A stretch of 64,000 bases of DNA from Bacillota bacterium (GTDB lineage: Bacteria; Bacillota; Clostridia; Lachnospirales; Lachnospiraceae). This document shows, piece by piece, positions 25,619-34,776 of the stretch. The notes under the pieces were generated by a model, which did no database searches, was not told the origin of the DNA, and saw only the letters and a program-made list of their open reading frames with translations. Made by a program: the position numbers and the translations under genes. The stretch spans positions 1 to 64,000 of the forward strand of contig JAEZKL010000023.1 in assembly GCA_023415475.1 (NCBI GenBank), given 5' to 3'. How positions within the stretch are numbered: the stretch's first letter is position 1; the number at the start of each line of letters is the position of its first letter.

Positions 25619-28600
25619 ATGAGAAAAAGAGCACTGCGTAAGGATTTTTTTATGGAGATCAGAAAAAGTCTGAATCGTTTTCTCTCCATTTTTTTGATTG
25701 TTGCATTAGGAGTGGCCTTCTTTGCAGGGCTGAGAGCTACGAATCCGGACATGCGATTAACCGCTGACAACTATTATGATATCAGCAATCTGATGGATAT
25801 CCGTGTACTCAGTACACTGGGATTGACTGAGGGCGATGTTAAGGCAATTACAGAGGTTGAAGGTGTGAAAGAGGTCGAGCCCTCATTTTCTACGCATGTA
25901 GTATGCGATGTGGACGGAAACGAGCTTGTACTGGAGGTATTATCCGCAACCGAAAAGATTAATAAAATAATGGTATCCGAAGGTCGGATGCCTCGTACGG
26001 AGTCTGAAATACTGGTGGATAACTTTTTCGTGACCACCACTGGCTATCAGCTCGGCGATAAGATAAAGATTACCTCCGGCACAGAGGATGATATCTCGGA
26101 AACTCTGAAGGTAAGTGAATTTACTATCGTTGGTATAGGCTCCACCTCTTATTATCTATCCTTTCAACGTGGCAGCTCCAGTATCGGAAGTGGTGATGTT
26201 AACAGCTTTGTGGTAGTTCTGCCTGAGGTATTTAAGCAGGAAGCTTATACCACCGTTTATGTGACTGTTGAGGATGCTCTGGATATGACCGTCTATACAG
26301 ATGAATATGATATTCATGTAGAGCAGGTGCTGAAGCATATAGAAGATATTGCGGGGACCAGATGTCAGATACGTTATGAGGATTTATATAATCCTGCTTA
26401 TGAAGATATCCAGACTGCGAAAGAAGAGGTAGCGGATTCGGCTAAGAAGCTTGAGGATTCCAAGAAAGAGCTTGCAGATGCGAAAGTGAAGATTATAGAA
26501 AATGAACAAAAGCTTGAGGATTCGAAAAAGGAAATAGAAGAATCTAAAACAAAGCTCACGGCTTCAAAGAATAAAATAAAAGCATCCAAAGCAAAGCTTG
26601 AGACCTCGAAACAGGAGCTTAAGGAACAGAAGACGAAGCTTGCAGCGGCAAAAACTTCAGCTGAAGAAGAATATCAGACAAAGCTAATGCAGCTCCCTTA
26701 TGCCGGACTTACCGAACCGCAGCTTGCAGCAGCAAAGGCCCAGCTGGAGGCTGGTTATCAAGAGGCGTTGGAGGAGTTTAAAAAAGCGGATACACGTATT
26801 AGTAACGGAGAAGCAGAGCTTATAGCGGCAGAGGCAAAGATAAAAGCCGGTGAGAAGGAAATTAAAAAGGCAGAGACAAAGATAGCCGATGGAGAGAGCC
26901 AGATAGTCAATGGGGAAAAAGAGATCGAAGATGCCCGGAAGAAAATAGCCGACGGTGAAAAAGAACTTGCCGACGGAGAGATAAAAATCAAGGATGCCCG
27001 GGAAGAGATTATCGAAGGAGAAGCTGAGTTAGCAAAGCTTAAGGTGCCTGAATGGTATGTACTTGATCGCAGTAGTATAGAAGCCTATGTGGAATTTGAA
27101 CAGAATGCGGACCGGATTGGGGCAATCGGTGAGGTCTTTCCTGCGATTTTTTTCCTGGTTGCAGCCTTAATCAGCTTGACAACGATGACACGAATGGTCG
27201 AGGAGGAACGGATACAGATTGGTACCCTGAAAGCGCTGGGCTATTCCAAAATGTCCATAGCGTTGAAGTATATTCTATATGCTCTATTGGCAACCCTTGG
27301 TGGAAGCTTATTTGGAGCAATGATTGGACTTAAGGTTCTTCCAACCGTCATTATTACTGCATATAAAATCATGTACCGAAATATTCCTGAGGTAATAACG
27401 CCCTTTAATGCCTATTATGCAGGACTGGCAACTGTTCTGGCAGTGTTATGTGTGGAGCTCGCTACATTCTTCTCCTGTTATAAGGAGCTTCATGCAAAGC
27501 CTGCCAATCTGATGAGACCTCAGGCGCCGAAGGCGGGGAAGAGAGTATTCCTTGAGCGTCTTCCCTTTCTGTGGAATAGACTGAATTTTACCTGGAAAGC
27601 AACGATTCGTAATCTGATGCGATATAAAAAACGTTTCTTTATGACAATCTTTGGTATCGGTGGTTGCATGGCACTTCTGCTGGTAGGATTTGGTCTGAAG
27701 GATTCCATCTTTGTTATCTACACAAGACAGTTCGATGAGATTATGATCTATGATGCTTCTGTTTCTATTGACAGTGAAGCGAAAGCTGCAGAGGTCGCAG
27801 AGCTAGAGGCGACCATTGAGGAAAATGAGGCAATAGCGGATTCTCTTAGAGTTGACACCGGTTCGGTAGATATCAGCTTTATGGGTGAGAGTAAAGCACT
27901 AACGATGTATATTCCGGAGGATGTATCGGCCTTCGAGGATTATATTGTATTCCGGGAAAGAGTAGGACATAAAAAGCTCACTCTTGAGGATAACGGAATT
28001 CTTCTTACAGAGCAGATTGCAAAGAAGCTTGGTGTGAAGGTCGGCGACACGGTAAGTCTTACAAAAGATGAAGAAGAAGTACAGGTGGCGGTGACCGGCA
28101 TTACAGAGAATTATATGACTCATTATGTATATATGTCACCGAATTTATATAAGGAGCTTTTTGGAGAGGAACCTGATTATAATGAATACTTCATGCTTAT
28201 GCCGGGAATGAATTTGATGGGTGAGCTGGCAGCCGGCAATGCTTTGCTGGAACAGCCGGCAGCTTCAGGAGTGTTTTATACGAGCTATTATCAGGATCTC
28301 TTATCCAATGTTCTGGTCAGCTTGAATATCGTAGTCTGGGTATTGATTATCTCGGCAGGAGCATTAGCCTTTGTCGTGCTTTACAACCTCAATAATATTA
28401 ATATCAACGAACGCAGAAGAGAACTGGCAACTTTGAAGGTTCTAGGCTTTTATAATAAAGAGACAGCCTCTTACGTATATCGTGAAAATATTGTATTAAC
28501 CCTAATCGGTGCTTTATTCGGAGCAATTCTCGGCATTTTCCTGCATCGATATGTAATCACAACCGTTGAGATTGATTTGGTTATGTTCGGACGGAATATC

Positions 28601-28723
28601 GACACCAGCAGCTTTGTTTACAGTATCCTTTTAACCATTCTGTTCTCGGCATTTGTAAACTTTGTAATGTACTTCAAGCTGAAGAAAATTGATATGGTGG
28701 AGTCATTAAAGAGCATAGAATAA
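25619..28723 (+). CDS. FtsX-like ABC transporter permease with long coiled coil
   Basis: 1034 residues. An N-terminal membrane helix (about 18-38) is followed by a periplasmic-type domain (about 40-260). A 210-residue Lys/Glu/Ala-rich coiled coil (about 262-475, repeated LxDGEKEIxxA-like units) leads into an FtsX core of three helices (about 500-620). A second extracytoplasmic domain and three closing helices follow. This is the MacB-superfamily permease partner of the ATPase at 24800. It may move peptides or lipids or transduce signals to envelope enzymes. The substrate is unknown. Confidence 0.88.
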   Translation: MRKRALRKDFFMEIRKSLNRFLSIFLIVALGVAFFAGLRATNPDMRLTADNYYDISNLMDIRVLSTLGLTEGDVKAITEVEGVKEVEPSFSTHVVCDVDGNELVLEVLSATEKINKIMVSEGRMPRTESEILVDNFFVTTTGYQLGDKIKITSGTEDDISETLKVSEFTIVGIGSTSYYLSFQRGSSSIGSGDVNSFVVVLPEVFKQEAYTTVYVTVEDALDMTVYTDEYDIHVEQVLKHIEDIAGTRCQIRYEDLYNPAYEDIQTAKEEVADSAKKLEDSKKELADAKVKIIENEQKLEDSKKEIEESKTKLTASKNKIKASKAKLETSKQELKEQKTKLAAAKTSAEEEYQTKLMQLPYAGLTEPQLAAAKAQLEAGYQEALEEFKKADTRISNGEAELIAAEAKIKAGEKEIKKAETKIADGESQIVNGEKEIEDARKKIADGEKELADGEIKIKDAREEIIEGEAELAKLKVPEWYVLDRSSIEAYVEFEQNADRIGAIGEVFPAIFFLVAALISLTTMTRMVEEERIQIGTLKALGYSKMSIALKYILYALLATLGGSLFGAMIGLKVLPTVIITAYKIMYRNIPEVITPFNAYYAGLATVLAVLCVELATFFSCYKELHAKPANLMRPQAPKAGKRVFLERLPFLWNRLNFTWKATIRNLMRYKKRFFMTIFGIGGCMALLLVGFGLKDSIFVIYTRQFDEIMIYDASVSIDSEAKAAEVAELEATIEENEAIADSLRVDTGSVDISFMGESKALTMYIPEDVSAFEDYIVFRERVGHKKLTLEDNGILLTEQIAKKLGVKVGDTVSLTKDEEEVQVAVTGITENYMTHYVYMSPNLYKELFGEEPDYNEYFMLMPGMNLMGELAAGNALLEQPAASGVFYTSYYQDLLSNVLVSLNIVVWVLIISAGALAFVVLYNLNNININERRRELATLKVLGFYNKETASYVYRENIVLTLIGALFGAILGIFLHRYVITTVEIDLVMFGRNIDTSSFVYSILLTILFSAFVNFVMYFKLKKIDMVESLKSIE

Positions 28724-28768
28724 AGGAGCGGTGGCAGAAGAGCGGTTGCATAAGACTTACGACATTAA

Positions 28769-28828
28769 TAAAGATGAATCAGTTTCCACATAGCAGACTA
28801 TGCGTGTAGAAGCTCATTCATCTTTTAT
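28769..28828. terminator. Bidirectional terminator between convergent genes
   Basis: AAAGATGAAT...ATTCATCTTT outer stem with CACATAG/CTATGCGTG inner pairing and T/A runs on both sides. Confidence 0.75.
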
Positions 28829-28853
28829 CCTTTACTTATCTATTCTGCTCAGA

Positions 28854-29129
28854 TTACTTCGATAACACATCCTCACATTCCGGATGCTCTGAAAACCACT
28901 TTACTGCATAACTGCAAGTCGGTTTCACCTTCAGGTCATTGGAACGGAAATAAGCCACTGCAGCCTCCATCAGCTTCCCTGCGACGCCTTGGCCACGGAG
29001 AGAAGGATCTACAAAGGTATGATCGAGATTAACGATACCTTCCTTTACCTTGGGAAAGGTCACAACAGCAATCATATGATTGTTGTCATCGTTTAGATAT
29101 ATTTTATTTGCTTCCTGTAAAAAGTCCAT
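28854..29129 (-). CDS. GNAT-like N-acetyltransferase (YjdJ type)
   Basis: 91 residues, matching the short GCN5-related acetyltransferase subgroup (PF14542-like). It has the HTFVDPSLRGQGVAGKLMEAAV motif, with RGQGVA the acetyl-CoA pyrophosphate loop, and a C-terminal PTCSYAVKWFSEHPE. Substrate unknown. AAAGGA precedes the start. It lies 125 nt after the ferredoxin gene on the same strand and could share its transcript. Confidence 0.85.
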   Translation of the reverse strand: MDFLQEANKIYLNDDNNHMIAVVTFPKVKEGIVNLDHTFVDPSLRGQGVAGKLMEAAVAYFRSNDLKVKPTCSYAVKWFSEHPECEDVLSK

Positions 29130-29254
29130 TCTATCATCCTTTCATTAACATTATCGGATATCCTAGTTACAAGATATTCCTCATTGCTTTAAGATTATCA
29201 AATAATCGTTAGTTTGAAAAGCATTATTCTTAGGTAATTATTCAAAGTCTGATT

Positions 29255-29446
29255 CTATTCATTAAGATCAATAACGCTTACGGGACAGCCATCACGAGCT
29301 TCTTCTGCTCTCTCAAGACAATTCTCCGGGATGTCTCCCTCAATTGCTTGAGAAACATCGTTTTCATTGTAACTGAATACCTCCGGACATACGTCAATAC
29401 ATAAACCGCAGCTGATGCAGCCGTCTTGGTCAACTGATGCTTTCAT
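29255..29446 (-). CDS. Single-cluster [4Fe-4S] ferredoxin
   Basis: 63 residues. CISCGLCIDVCPEVF near the N-terminus and a lone distal CP (about 54) give the four ligands of one [4Fe-4S] cluster; two remaining cysteines could form a disulfide, as in Thermotoga-type ferredoxins. It is a cytoplasmic electron carrier and a possible acceptor for PFOR or donor for the flavin reductase across the gap. AAAGGAG precedes the ATG. Its predicted promoter is FNR-type. Confidence 0.92.
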   Translation of the reverse strand: MKASVDQDGCISCGLCIDVCPEVFSYNENDVSQAIEGDIPENCLERAEEARDGCPVSVIDLNE

Positions 29447-29594
29447 GTTGTACTCCTTTCAATAATATTATAATTTGTTATCTTTTATTAAGTAAAATCG
29501 TGATTTTGTGAATTGTTGAAAAGCTAATTCACTCTTGGAACTTACTAACACAAAATAATGGCTTGCTATGCTAGTATGCGAAGTAACTGAATAA

Positions 29595-29637
29595 ATTATA
29601 CCAAAGGTTTCCTTGAAATAATTTGATTCATATCACA
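29595..29637 (-). promoter_or_regulatory. FNR/CRP box and class II promoter of the ferredoxin gene
   Basis: On the minus strand the box reads TGTGATATGAATCAAA (29637-29622). A perfect TATAAT occupies 29600-29595, giving a start near 29588 and placing the box at -41.5. The 5' leader would be about 140 nt. Confidence 0.68.
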
Positions 29638-29680
29638 TTATTAATAGAAACTATTAATCATATCGTAAAAGGACAGAACG

Positions 29681-29709
29681 TTGACATATCTGAAAGAAAT
29701 AGATACAAT
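29681..29709 (+). promoter_or_regulatory. Sigma-A promoter of the flavin reductase gene
   Basis: TTGACA (29681-29686), 17-bp spacer, TACAAT (29704-29709). The FNR-type box lies about 86 bp upstream of its start, a poor position for activating this promoter. Confidence 0.8.
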
Positions 29710-29766
29710 TGTTAAGAATAGAATGGGCAGTAGGTTAGGTTTATTAGGAAGGCTAGGAATGAATTT

Positions 29767-30336
29767 ATGATAGAGAAGGAAGAATGGAAGCCGGGAAATA
29801 TGCTATATCCCATACCGGCAGTCATGGTCAGCTGTGGAAGCGATAAGCATAAAGCAAATATTATTACGATTGCATGGGCAGGGACAGTCTGCAGCAGTCC
29901 GGCAATGGTATCTATATCTGTACGTAAGGAGCGTTATTCCTATGATATCATTAAAGAAAGCGGAGAGTTTACAATCAATCTGGTTACCAAAGAGCTGGTG
30001 AAGCAGGCAGATTATTGTGGTGTCCGTTCCGGCAGGGACGTCGATAAATTCAAGGAAATGAAGCTGACGAAGATACCGGGGCGAAAGATATCGGCACCCA
30101 GTATCGCAGAAAGCCCGGTGAATATCGAATGTGTCGTGAAGCAGATTATTCCCTTAGGAACGCATGACATGTTTATCGGAGAGGTTGTGGGAGTATCGGT
30201 GGATAAACAGCTAATGGATGAAAAGGGACGTTTTCATCTGAATAAGTCAGGGCTGATCGTCTATTCCCATGGAGAATATTATGCACTTGGTGAACTTCTC
30301 GGTAGATTTGGCTACTCGGTGAAGAAAAAGAAATAA
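29767..30336 (+). CDS. Flavin reductase family protein (flavoredoxin-like)
   Basis: 189 residues of the FMN-binding split-barrel family (PF01613). MVSCGSDKHKANIITIAWAGTVCSSPAMVSISV and the YSYDIIKESGEFTINL stretch are typical. Such proteins bind FMN and move electrons between NAD(P)H or ferredoxin and flavins, nitro compounds or O2. It is divergent from the ferredoxin gene, suggesting that ferredoxin may serve it (inference). The start codon is at 29767. Confidence 0.88.
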   Translation: MIEKEEWKPGNMLYPIPAVMVSCGSDKHKANIITIAWAGTVCSSPAMVSISVRKERYSYDIIKESGEFTINLVTKELVKQADYCGVRSGRDVDKFKEMKLTKIPGRKISAPSIAESPVNIECVVKQIIPLGTHDMFIGEVVGVSVDKQLMDEKGRFHLNKSGLIVYSHGEYYALGELLGRFGYSVKKKK

Positions 30337-30352
30337 AAGACATACTGAAGGA

Positions 30353-30382
30353 GTAAGGGGATGTTTTGAAACAGCCCCTTAC
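30353..30382. terminator. Bidirectional terminator, TGTTT/AAACA family
   Basis: GTAAGGGG-a-TGTTT-tg-AAACA-g-CCCCTTAC, between convergent genes. It is the inverted counterpart of the nifJ terminator at 17701. Confidence 0.7.
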
Positions 30383-30427
30383 AATTAATGGGAAATCATT
30401 CTAGCTTAATATGCCTGTTCCTTTGAA

Positions 30428-31324
30428 TTAATCATAGTAATCGTTCAGTCGAACCGGCTGCTCCAGTACCTCGCGTCCAACATAAAGTGTTCGGTCAGGC
30501 TTGGTCATAATTGCCCACTTAACGAGGCTAATTGTTCCGTTACGTATCTCGATCGCAGTAATACATCTTGGATGCACACAGCTTCCATCATTAAAGTAAG
30601 GTGGTTCTCCGGGCTTAGGAAAGACCGGACGATGTGTATGTCCGCAAATCATCAGCTGGTTATATTCTTTCGCAAAATTCATTAGATTTTTCTCTACTGT
30701 ATTCTTCAATTTCTTATTCTTTGAAGTGCTGGTCGGATCCTTGATTCCGATTAATTCTAACGGTCTCCAGAAATACCTAACAAGAAAACGTGATACTAAC
30801 CACATAGTATCATTCAAAAAATCCCCTTGATGGCCATGGGTTAAAAAAATCTGACGACTCGTTTTTCGGTGTCTTAGAATGAGTCCCTCCAATATTTGAA
30901 TCCCCGGAAATAGGGCCAGCTCCGCGTTTATACTATCACAATAGAAGGAGTTGCATCTTGTCTTGGTGTACTTTGGATCTCTTTTCACAATATCGTGATT
31001 TCCATAGAGCATGTGGAAACGATTATCTTGATAGAAGAGTGACATAAGCCAATACACATCACTGTGCGCCGCTATGATATCTTCAATCGATCGGTTTTCC
31101 CACAGTTCATCACCATCACCGAGTTCAATATAGGTAAAATCATTTTCATAATAATAGTACAGGGCAGCGAAAAAAAGATTCTGATTTCCGGAAAAATTAT
31201 CTCCCCAGCTGCTGTTTCCCCTATGACAATCACTCATGATAACAATACGGGAGCTTTCATCAAAGGGAATTATCTTTGAGTTAGACAGAACCTGAGATAA
31301 ACGTTTTGATGTAGACAAGAGCAT
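30428..31324 (-). CDS. Metallophosphoesterase
   Basis: 298 residues of the calcineurin-like phosphoesterase fold. Metal-site blocks run SDCHRG (D32, H34), ELGDGDE (D70), GNHD (109-111), THGHQGD (about 167) and CGHTHRP (about 235), so both metal sites look intact. The family covers protein phosphatases, nucleotidases and lipid hydrolases; the substrate is unknown. It has the same strand as, and a short gap (23 nt) to, the DUF4474 gene upstream, so probably one operon. Confidence 0.88.
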   Translation of the reverse strand: MLLSTSKRLSQVLSNSKIIPFDESSRIVIMSDCHRGNSSWGDNFSGNQNLFFAALYYYYENDFTYIELGDGDELWENRSIEDIIAAHSDVYWLMSLFYQDNRFHMLYGNHDIVKRDPKYTKTRCNSFYCDSINAELALFPGIQILEGLILRHRKTSRQIFLTHGHQGDFLNDTMWLVSRFLVRYFWRPLELIGIKDPTSTSKNKKLKNTVEKNLMNFAKEYNQLMICGHTHRPVFPKPGEPPYFNDGSCVHPRCITAIEIRNGTISLVKWAIMTKPDRTLYVGREVLEQPVRLNDYYD

Positions 31325-31346
31325 TCACTTCCTTATTGTTTTATGA

Positions 31347-32360
31347 TCATTTCAAATACTTTTTGATTGTGTTATAAGATTCAAATACAGCCTTCGGTTT
31401 ACCGATATCCAATATACGACTGTACATAGACGGGGATTCCAAGCGTAATATTTCGAGCTTATCTAAGGTATCGGTATAAGCCTCTGTCAGATAATTATAA
31501 GAATTACAGAAGGCTTCGTTATTGTGCTGCATAATAAATTCGGTTAAGGCGGTTCTTGTGATTGGTTGCCTTGTATGAGGCTTATCGAAACGTACCTTAA
31601 CGCGGTTACCTTGCTGCGTATACTCATTATCCTTATAGCCGGCCTTTCGGAGAGCCTCTGCGAAGGCACTTGCCATACGTCGGTCATATAGGTCCAATAC
31701 GATGTCCATGGATAACTGGGAGGGCTTAGAGAATTCACCAAGCTTAAAACCGGTAAGCCACCAATGATAACCACTCCGGGTAAAAAGTATATTACCGTCT
31801 TTACGAAAGACGTAGGACATATTGATGCAATCCTGATCCTTAACGCAATGATAAAAGGTACCGTTAAATACTCCAGGAATATCCAGATCCAATCCGGTCG
31901 TATAGTAAATACCTACCTCACCCCCGGTGTTCATTCCATACTGGCCCTTCCAAAATTCAATCAGCCATCGTCTTCCGTTATATTGAAAACGGATTGGTTC
32001 ACAATCTATAATCATGCTTAAGGCGGCACTTGCCTCGTCATATAACCTGCAGTAGCCTAGTTCCCTCTGCCATGGATACATAAGTGAATAGAATATATCC
32101 TGATAAGGCTCATACGTAAAGCCGAAGGGTTCTATTTCCTGATTTAGCTCGGCAAGACGTTCCGCATCATTACCTATGATCTCTGTAACGGGACGTACCA
32201 CTTCCCTTTTACTTTTCTTCTTTCGTTTAAAATAAAATACCATGGTTAAACCCAGAAGAAGTATAATACCGACGATTGTTAACAATAATACATTTTCAGA
32301 GACAAAGGTTACTAAACCGGTCATGAGCAGCATCAGATTAACTGTAAACGGAATCTGCAT
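31347..32360 (-). CDS. DUF4474 domain protein with N-terminal membrane helices
   Basis: About 337 residues. Hydrophobic segments at the N-terminus (about 5-45) and a basic KRKKKSKRE stop-transfer precede a soluble domain. The aromatic pattern FGFTYEPYQDIFYSLMYPWQRELGYCRLYD and WLIEFWKGQYGMNTGGEVGIYY is typical of DUF4474. Function is not known. AGGAGC lies upstream of the chosen ATG at 32360. It is the likely first gene of the unit with the phosphoesterase. Confidence 0.8.
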   Translation of the reverse strand: MQIPFTVNLMLLMTGLVTFVSENVLLLTIVGIILLLGLTMVFYFKRKKKSKREVVRPVTEIIGNDAERLAELNQEIEPFGFTYEPYQDIFYSLMYPWQRELGYCRLYDEASAALSMIIDCEPIRFQYNGRRWLIEFWKGQYGMNTGGEVGIYYTTGLDLDIPGVFNGTFYHCVKDQDCINMSYVFRKDGNILFTRSGYHWWLTGFKLGEFSKPSQLSMDIVLDLYDRRMASAFAEALRKAGYKDNEYTQQGNRVKVRFDKPHTRQPITRTALTEFIMQHNNEAFCNSYNYLTEAYTDTLDKLEILRLESPSMYSRILDIGKPKAVFESYNTIKKYLK

Positions 32361-32433
32361 GATATCAGCTCCTTTCCTAATGTTATATATCATAATATTC
32401 AGGGAAGGTTGCGCATGTTCAAGGAAATAATGA

Positions 32434-32461
32434 TTGACATCTTATCAGTTAGGGGTATAAT
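32434..32461 (+). promoter_or_regulatory. Promoter of the Mrp ATPase gene
   Basis: TTGACA (32434-32439), 16-bp spacer, TATAAT (32456-32461). Confidence 0.75.
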
Positions 32462-32495
32462 TTATTGAAGTTAAGTTTAGAAAGGATGATAGAAG

Positions 32496-33320
32496 ATGAG
32501 TGATTGTAATAATAATTGCAATAGCTGTGCATCGAAATGTGCGGATCAAAAGCCGAAGAATGACTTTGCAGTTGACGCCCATGAGCTTAGCAATATAAAA
32601 AAAGTAATCGGTATTGTAAGTGGCAAAGGTGGCGTAGGTAAATCCTTAGTAACCTCCTTAATGTCAGTTAATATGAATAGAAAAGGTTATAATACCGCAA
32701 TATTAGATGCAGATATCACGGGACCCTCTATTCCGAAGGCCTTTGGTCTGACAGAGAAGGTGTCCAGTAATGAGATGGGAATCTTCCCTGCAAAGACAAA
32801 CAGCGGAATTGAGGTTATGTCGATCAACCTTCTTCTGGCTAACGAGACAGACCCGGTGGTTTGGAGAGGTCCCATTATCGCAGGTACAGTAAAGCAGTTC
32901 TGGTCTGATGTAATCTGGAATGATGTGGATTTTATGTTTGTGGATATGCCTCCGGGAACCGGTGACGTTCCCTTGACCGTATTCCAATCCTTGCCGATTG
33001 ACGGGATCATCATCGTGACCTCCCCTCAGGAGCTGGTTTCCATGATTGTAGGAAAAGCAGTAAAGATGGCGCAGATGATGAATGTTCCAATTCTTGGACT
33101 TGTTGAAAACATGTCTTACTTTGTATGTCCGGACTGTGATAAAGAGTATCAGATATTCGGCGAGAGCCATATTGAAGAGACAGCTGCCAGATATAATATT
33201 CCTCTGACAGCGAAGCTCCCGATTAACCCCAAATTAGCTGCTGCCTGCGATCGTGGTATGGTTGAGCTATATGAAGGTGATTGGCTTGATCCGCTGGCAG
33301 ATCGCTTAGAGAAGCTGTAG
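32496..33320 (+). CDS. Mrp/NBP35 family Fe-S cluster carrier ATPase
   Basis: 274 residues. A Cys-rich N-terminus (CNNNCNSCASKC, about 4-15) precedes the deviant Walker A GKGGVGKS (about 43-50). The MPPGTGD motif is near 150 and the bridging-cluster pair CPDC near 210. Mrp proteins bind and transfer [4Fe-4S] clusters to client enzymes in the cytoplasm. It has its own promoter and a convergent terminator. Confidence 0.92.
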   Translation: MSDCNNNCNSCASKCADQKPKNDFAVDAHELSNIKKVIGIVSGKGGVGKSLVTSLMSVNMNRKGYNTAILDADITGPSIPKAFGLTEKVSSNEMGIFPAKTNSGIEVMSINLLLANETDPVVWRGPIIAGTVKQFWSDVIWNDVDFMFVDMPPGTGDVPLTVFQSLPIDGIIIVTSPQELVSMIVGKAVKMAQMMNVPILGLVENMSYFVCPDCDKEYQIFGESHIEETAARYNIPLTAKLPINPKLAAACDRGMVELYEGDWLDPLADRLEKL

Positions 33321-33410
33321 AAAACAGAAGATAAAGAAGCTATTCTTGCTATGGATGTTCGTTATTCGAATGATAATAATGTTAAATAAAAAAGTATTGG
33401 ATATGAAATA

Positions 33411-33467
33411 AAAGAAGTACTTGAACTCCTGAGTGATTGAATGGAGGAGGTTCATAGTACTTCTTTC
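33411..33467. terminator. Bidirectional terminator between mrp and apbE
   Basis: AAAGAAGTACTTGAACTCCT pairs with AGGAGGTTCATAGTACTTCTTT over about 20 bp with one internal mismatch region; A and T runs flank it. Confidence 0.8.
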
Positions 33468-33476
33468 TAGTATAAA

Positions 33477-34556
33477 TCATTGCAGGATACGGATCGCAGC
33501 TTCAAAGCCGGAGGAATAATGCAGTTCATAATCCTCCGTAATAAATACGGCATAAGTATCCGGTAGGCTTTCAATCAGCCTCAAGCCTTTTTCTAATCCA
33601 AGGGCAAAGCAGCTGGTAGAAAGACCGTCTCCATCAACCGACTTTGGGGAAATAATCGTAACGGAGATAAGCCCATTATCATATGGATAACCGGTTTTAG
33701 GATTTAGGATATGATGATAGACTTTACCATCCATTTCAAAAAAGCGTTCATAGACACCGGAGGATACCACAGATCGGTCAGAGATTTCCATCGTAGCAAT
33801 CGTTTCGTTTCGATCGGCATAAGGCTTTTGAATTCCAATATGAAACGGTGAGTGATCCGGTTTGCTACCAATACATAAGACGTTTCCGCCCAGATTTATA
33901 ATGGCACTATTTACACCGTTGTTCATCAGATATTCCTTTACTCTGTCTGCAATATAGCCCTTTGCGATTGCACCCAGATCGATTTCGATCCCCTCCTTTG
34001 CAAAAGAGATCTCATGGCCAGATAATTGAATATATTTATAATCGATCAAGGATAATGCCTGCTGCAAATTCTTTTCGTCGGGAATTGATGGTTCTGGGGA
34101 TTGGAAGTCCCAAATTGAAGTAATCGGTGCAACGGTCAGATCAAAGGCACCGTCGGATAATCTGCTGTATGTTAATGCATGACGAAAAATATCGGACAGT
34201 TCCTCGGATAAGGAGTAGGTAAGCTGCTTATCTGGTACCTTAGGAGCCAATCCATGATTGAGCTGATAGAGTTCGCTGGTATCTCTGGTACGTGAGAAGA
34301 TGGCTTCGTACTTCTCAATTAAATCAAAGGAATCGTCTATCAGAGCCTCCTCTTGTTTATCATATAGATTTATTGATACCACGGTATTCAGAAGAAATTC
34401 AGATTTGGAGAGATACTCCGAATCCTTTAAAGAGGGTATTCCCTGTTCGGCCGGGGTGCCTGGACTGCAGCTAAGGGAATGAAAAGGAAGTATCCATATC
34501 ATAAGAAGCAAGAGCAGTGTTTGATAGAATTTTATGTTATGACCAAATGCCTTCAT
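33477..34556 (-). CDS. apbE: FAD:protein FMN transferase (ApbE), lipoprotein
   Basis: About 359 residues. A signal peptide with lipobox SLSC precedes the ApbE fold. AFDLTVAPI, EIDLGAIAKGYIADRV, NLGGNVLCIG and the late DGDGLSTSCFALG motif are present. It attaches FMN covalently to Thr/Ser of extracytoplasmic flavoproteins such as RnfG/NqrC. No rnf genes are in the window. The ATG at 34556 follows AAAGG; a start at 34586 is possible. It is divergent from the NusG-II/Gx gene pair. Confidence 0.9.
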   Translation of the reverse strand: MKAFGHNIKFYQTLLLLLMIWILPFHSLSCSPGTPAEQGIPSLKDSEYLSKSEFLLNTVVSINLYDKQEEALIDDSFDLIEKYEAIFSRTRDTSELYQLNHGLAPKVPDKQLTYSLSEELSDIFRHALTYSRLSDGAFDLTVAPITSIWDFQSPEPSIPDEKNLQQALSLIDYKYIQLSGHEISFAKEGIEIDLGAIAKGYIADRVKEYLMNNGVNSAIINLGGNVLCIGSKPDHSPFHIGIQKPYADRNETIATMEISDRSVVSSGVYERFFEMDGKVYHHILNPKTGYPYDNGLISVTIISPKSVDGDGLSTSCFALGLEKGLRLIESLPDTYAVFITEDYELHYSSGFEAAIRILQ

Positions 34557-34679
34557 GGATGGAGTACCTTTCCTGTTTTTCATCAATTATAAGGAAATGA
34601 TTTACAATTGTCAAGGCTGCAGATTTCTAAAATAGATATCATTTAGGTTGCATTTCTAACCGAAATAGTGACTTTTTTC

Positions 34680-34707
34680 TTGACAGGAGATTATGTTACT
34701 ATATAAT
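34680..34707 (+). promoter_or_regulatory. Promoter of the NusG-II/Gx operon
   Basis: TTGACA (34680-34685), 16-bp spacer, TATAAT (34702-34707). Confidence 0.7.
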
Positions 34708-34776
34708 ATTCATATACGTAAGAACCTGTTTGTTAGGTGATTTTGAAATAAATGGTAAGGTTAGAATGGAGCTTTT

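Noticed and set aside
29622..29709. FNR box activating the flavin reductase gene
   Set aside because: The box is about 86 bp from that start and the promoter is already near consensus; the divergent ferredoxin promoter fits at -41.5 exactly.
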